Assembly (NCBI GenBank): GCA_002360555.1 | Contig: DEQS01000002.1 | Span: 1-6,289, forward strand | DNA: 6,289 nucleotides | Source of the DNA: Chloracidobacterium sp. UBA3360 | GTDB taxonomy: Bacteria; Acidobacteriota; Blastocatellia; Pyrinomonadales; Pyrinomonadaceae | Direction of reading: 5' to 3' | Shown here: piece by piece, positions 5,576 through 6,289 of the stretch | Layout of the letters: every line of letters begins with the position of its first letter | Position numbering within the stretch: position 1 is the stretch's first letter | Program-made: the position numbers and the translations under genes | Notes under the pieces: generated by a model | Databases searched by the model: none | What the model was told of the DNA's origin: nothing | The model's input: the letters and a program-made list of their open reading frames with translations, nothing else

Positions 5576-6289
5576 TTAGGCGTTTTGCATGTCGATCACA
5601 AAGCGATAACGCACGTCAGCCTTGACCGTGCGGTCGTATGCAGTCTCAATATAGTCCGGCCTGATGATCTCGACCTCTGATTTGACGCCGTGTTTGGCGC
5701 AGAAATCGAGCATCTCTTGTGTTTCAGGAATTCCGCCGATCAGCGAGCCGGCGATGGATTTGTTGCCAAAGATCAGCCCGAAAGAATGCACGCTGTTCGG
5801 GCTTGGCGGCACGCCGATCACGACCAGCGTCCCGCGGACGCCAAGCATTGCGATATACGGATTGATGTCGTGGTCAGCGGAAACGGTGTCGAGAATGATG
5901 TCGAATGTTCCGGCAAGCGGTTCGAGGTTGGCGGGGTCTTTTGTAACGACAAAGTGATGTGCACCCAGCGCGGTCGCGTCCGCCTCTTTGGATGGCGAGG
6001 TGCTAAAGACGGTGACCTCCGCTCCCATCGCGGCGGCGAGCTTTACGCCCATGTGCCCGAGTCCCCCAAGCCCTACGACCCCGACTTTTTTCCCGGGGCC
6101 TGCGCCGAATCGGCGAAGCGGCGAATATGTCGTGATCCCGGCGCACATCAGCGGAGCCACACCGGCAAGATCGCCGACAGCGTCGCTGACCTTTAACGCG
6201 TAACCCTCGTCGATCACATACTTGTCCGAATAGCCGCCGTAGGTCGGCGTGACGCGGTCCATGTACGTGCCCGAGTAGGTGTAGGCGGC
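5576..6289 (-). CDS. Zinc-dependent, probably NADP(H)-preferring alcohol dehydrogenase, N-terminus missing
   Basis: 237 residues are visible, open through the right edge; the missing N-terminal part (about 110 residues by family length) would carry the first catalytic zinc ligands and the structural-zinc cysteines. What remains matches the YahK/Ahr/cinnamyl-alcohol-dehydrogenase branch of the medium-chain (MDR) family, which interconverts aldehydes and alcohols in the cytoplasm. In visible-fragment numbering: TPTYGGYSDKYVIDE (14-28), LMCAGITTYSPLRRFGAGPG (47-66) with C49 as the expected third catalytic zinc ligand, the nucleotide-binding GLGGLGHMG (73-81), and FSTSPSK (95-101), where Ser/Thr/Lys replace the acidic residue of NAD-specific relatives, pointing to NADPH. 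The C-terminus VKADVRYRFVIDM (222-234) is also typical. An internal ATG at 6262 lies inside the conserved fold and is not the start. The aldehyde substrate is not determinable. Confidence 0.93.
   Translation of the reverse strand, partial: AAYTYSGTYMDRVTPTYGGYSDKYVIDEGYALKVSDAVGDLAGVAPLMCAGITTYSPLRRFGAGPGKKVGVVGLGGLGHMGVKLAAAMGAEVTVFSTSPSKEADATALGAHHFVVTKDPANLEPLAGTFDIILDTVSADHDINPYIAMLGVRGTLVVIGVPPSPNSVHSFGLIFGNKSIAGSLIGGIPETQEMLDFCAKHGVKSEVEIIRPDYIETAYDRTVKADVRYRFVIDMQNA

Noticed and set aside
5690..6196. 168-codon plus-strand open frame
   Set aside because: It is antisense to the alcohol dehydrogenase, which carries clear zinc and nucleotide-binding motifs; the plus-strand protein has none.

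Overview
The window looks like chromosomal DNA of moderate GC content from a free-living, Gram-negative-type bacterium. The gene set and protein style resemble Acidobacteriota of the Blastocatellia/Pyrinomonadales type: an exported sortilin/BNR-like protein, a signal-peptide TPR protein, a bacterial 3-hydroxyanthranilate dioxygenase and a Rv2258c-like methyltransferase. That placement is an inference from recalled resemblance; there is no rRNA or other marker gene here. Nothing points to phage, plasmid, IS element or CRISPR.

Layout, left to right. At 1-449 (minus) lies the start of a large exported BNR/Asp-box (sortilin-like) protein that runs off the left edge. At 450-975 is a long gene-poor gap with two short-period repeat tracts and a GC-rich hairpin. 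At 976-1500 (minus) is a complete 3-hydroxyanthranilate 3,4-dioxygenase, which diverges from an FAD-dependent DAO-family oxidoreductase at 1559-2764 (plus) across a 58-bp promoter region. A two-domain winged-helix/class I methyltransferase follows at 2866-3921 (plus), with its own candidate sigma70-type promoter and a clear Shine-Dalgarno. It converges with a secreted or periplasmic TPR protein at 3935-4852 (minus), leaving 13 bp between them. A DUF1697 protein (4960-5487, minus) and the C-terminal two thirds of a zinc-dependent alcohol dehydrogenase (5576 to the right edge, minus) complete the window. Between these two is a large, nearly perfect inverted repeat (5496-5570) built of 9-bp units.

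How the genes work together: the window reads as separate metabolic and housekeeping genes rather than one dedicated pathway. The dioxygenase links to kynurenine-type tryptophan breakdown and quinolinate/NAD formation, but no other gene of that pathway is present. The flavoenzyme beside it could share regulation with it, but its substrate is unknown. The alcohol dehydrogenase and DUF1697 genes are codirectional but separated by the inverted repeat.

I found no convincing new multi-gene system. The signals most worth checking are the inverted repeat, with two other 8-11 bp-period intergenic tracts that may be dispersed genomic repeats, and the dioxygenase/flavoenzyme divergent pair.
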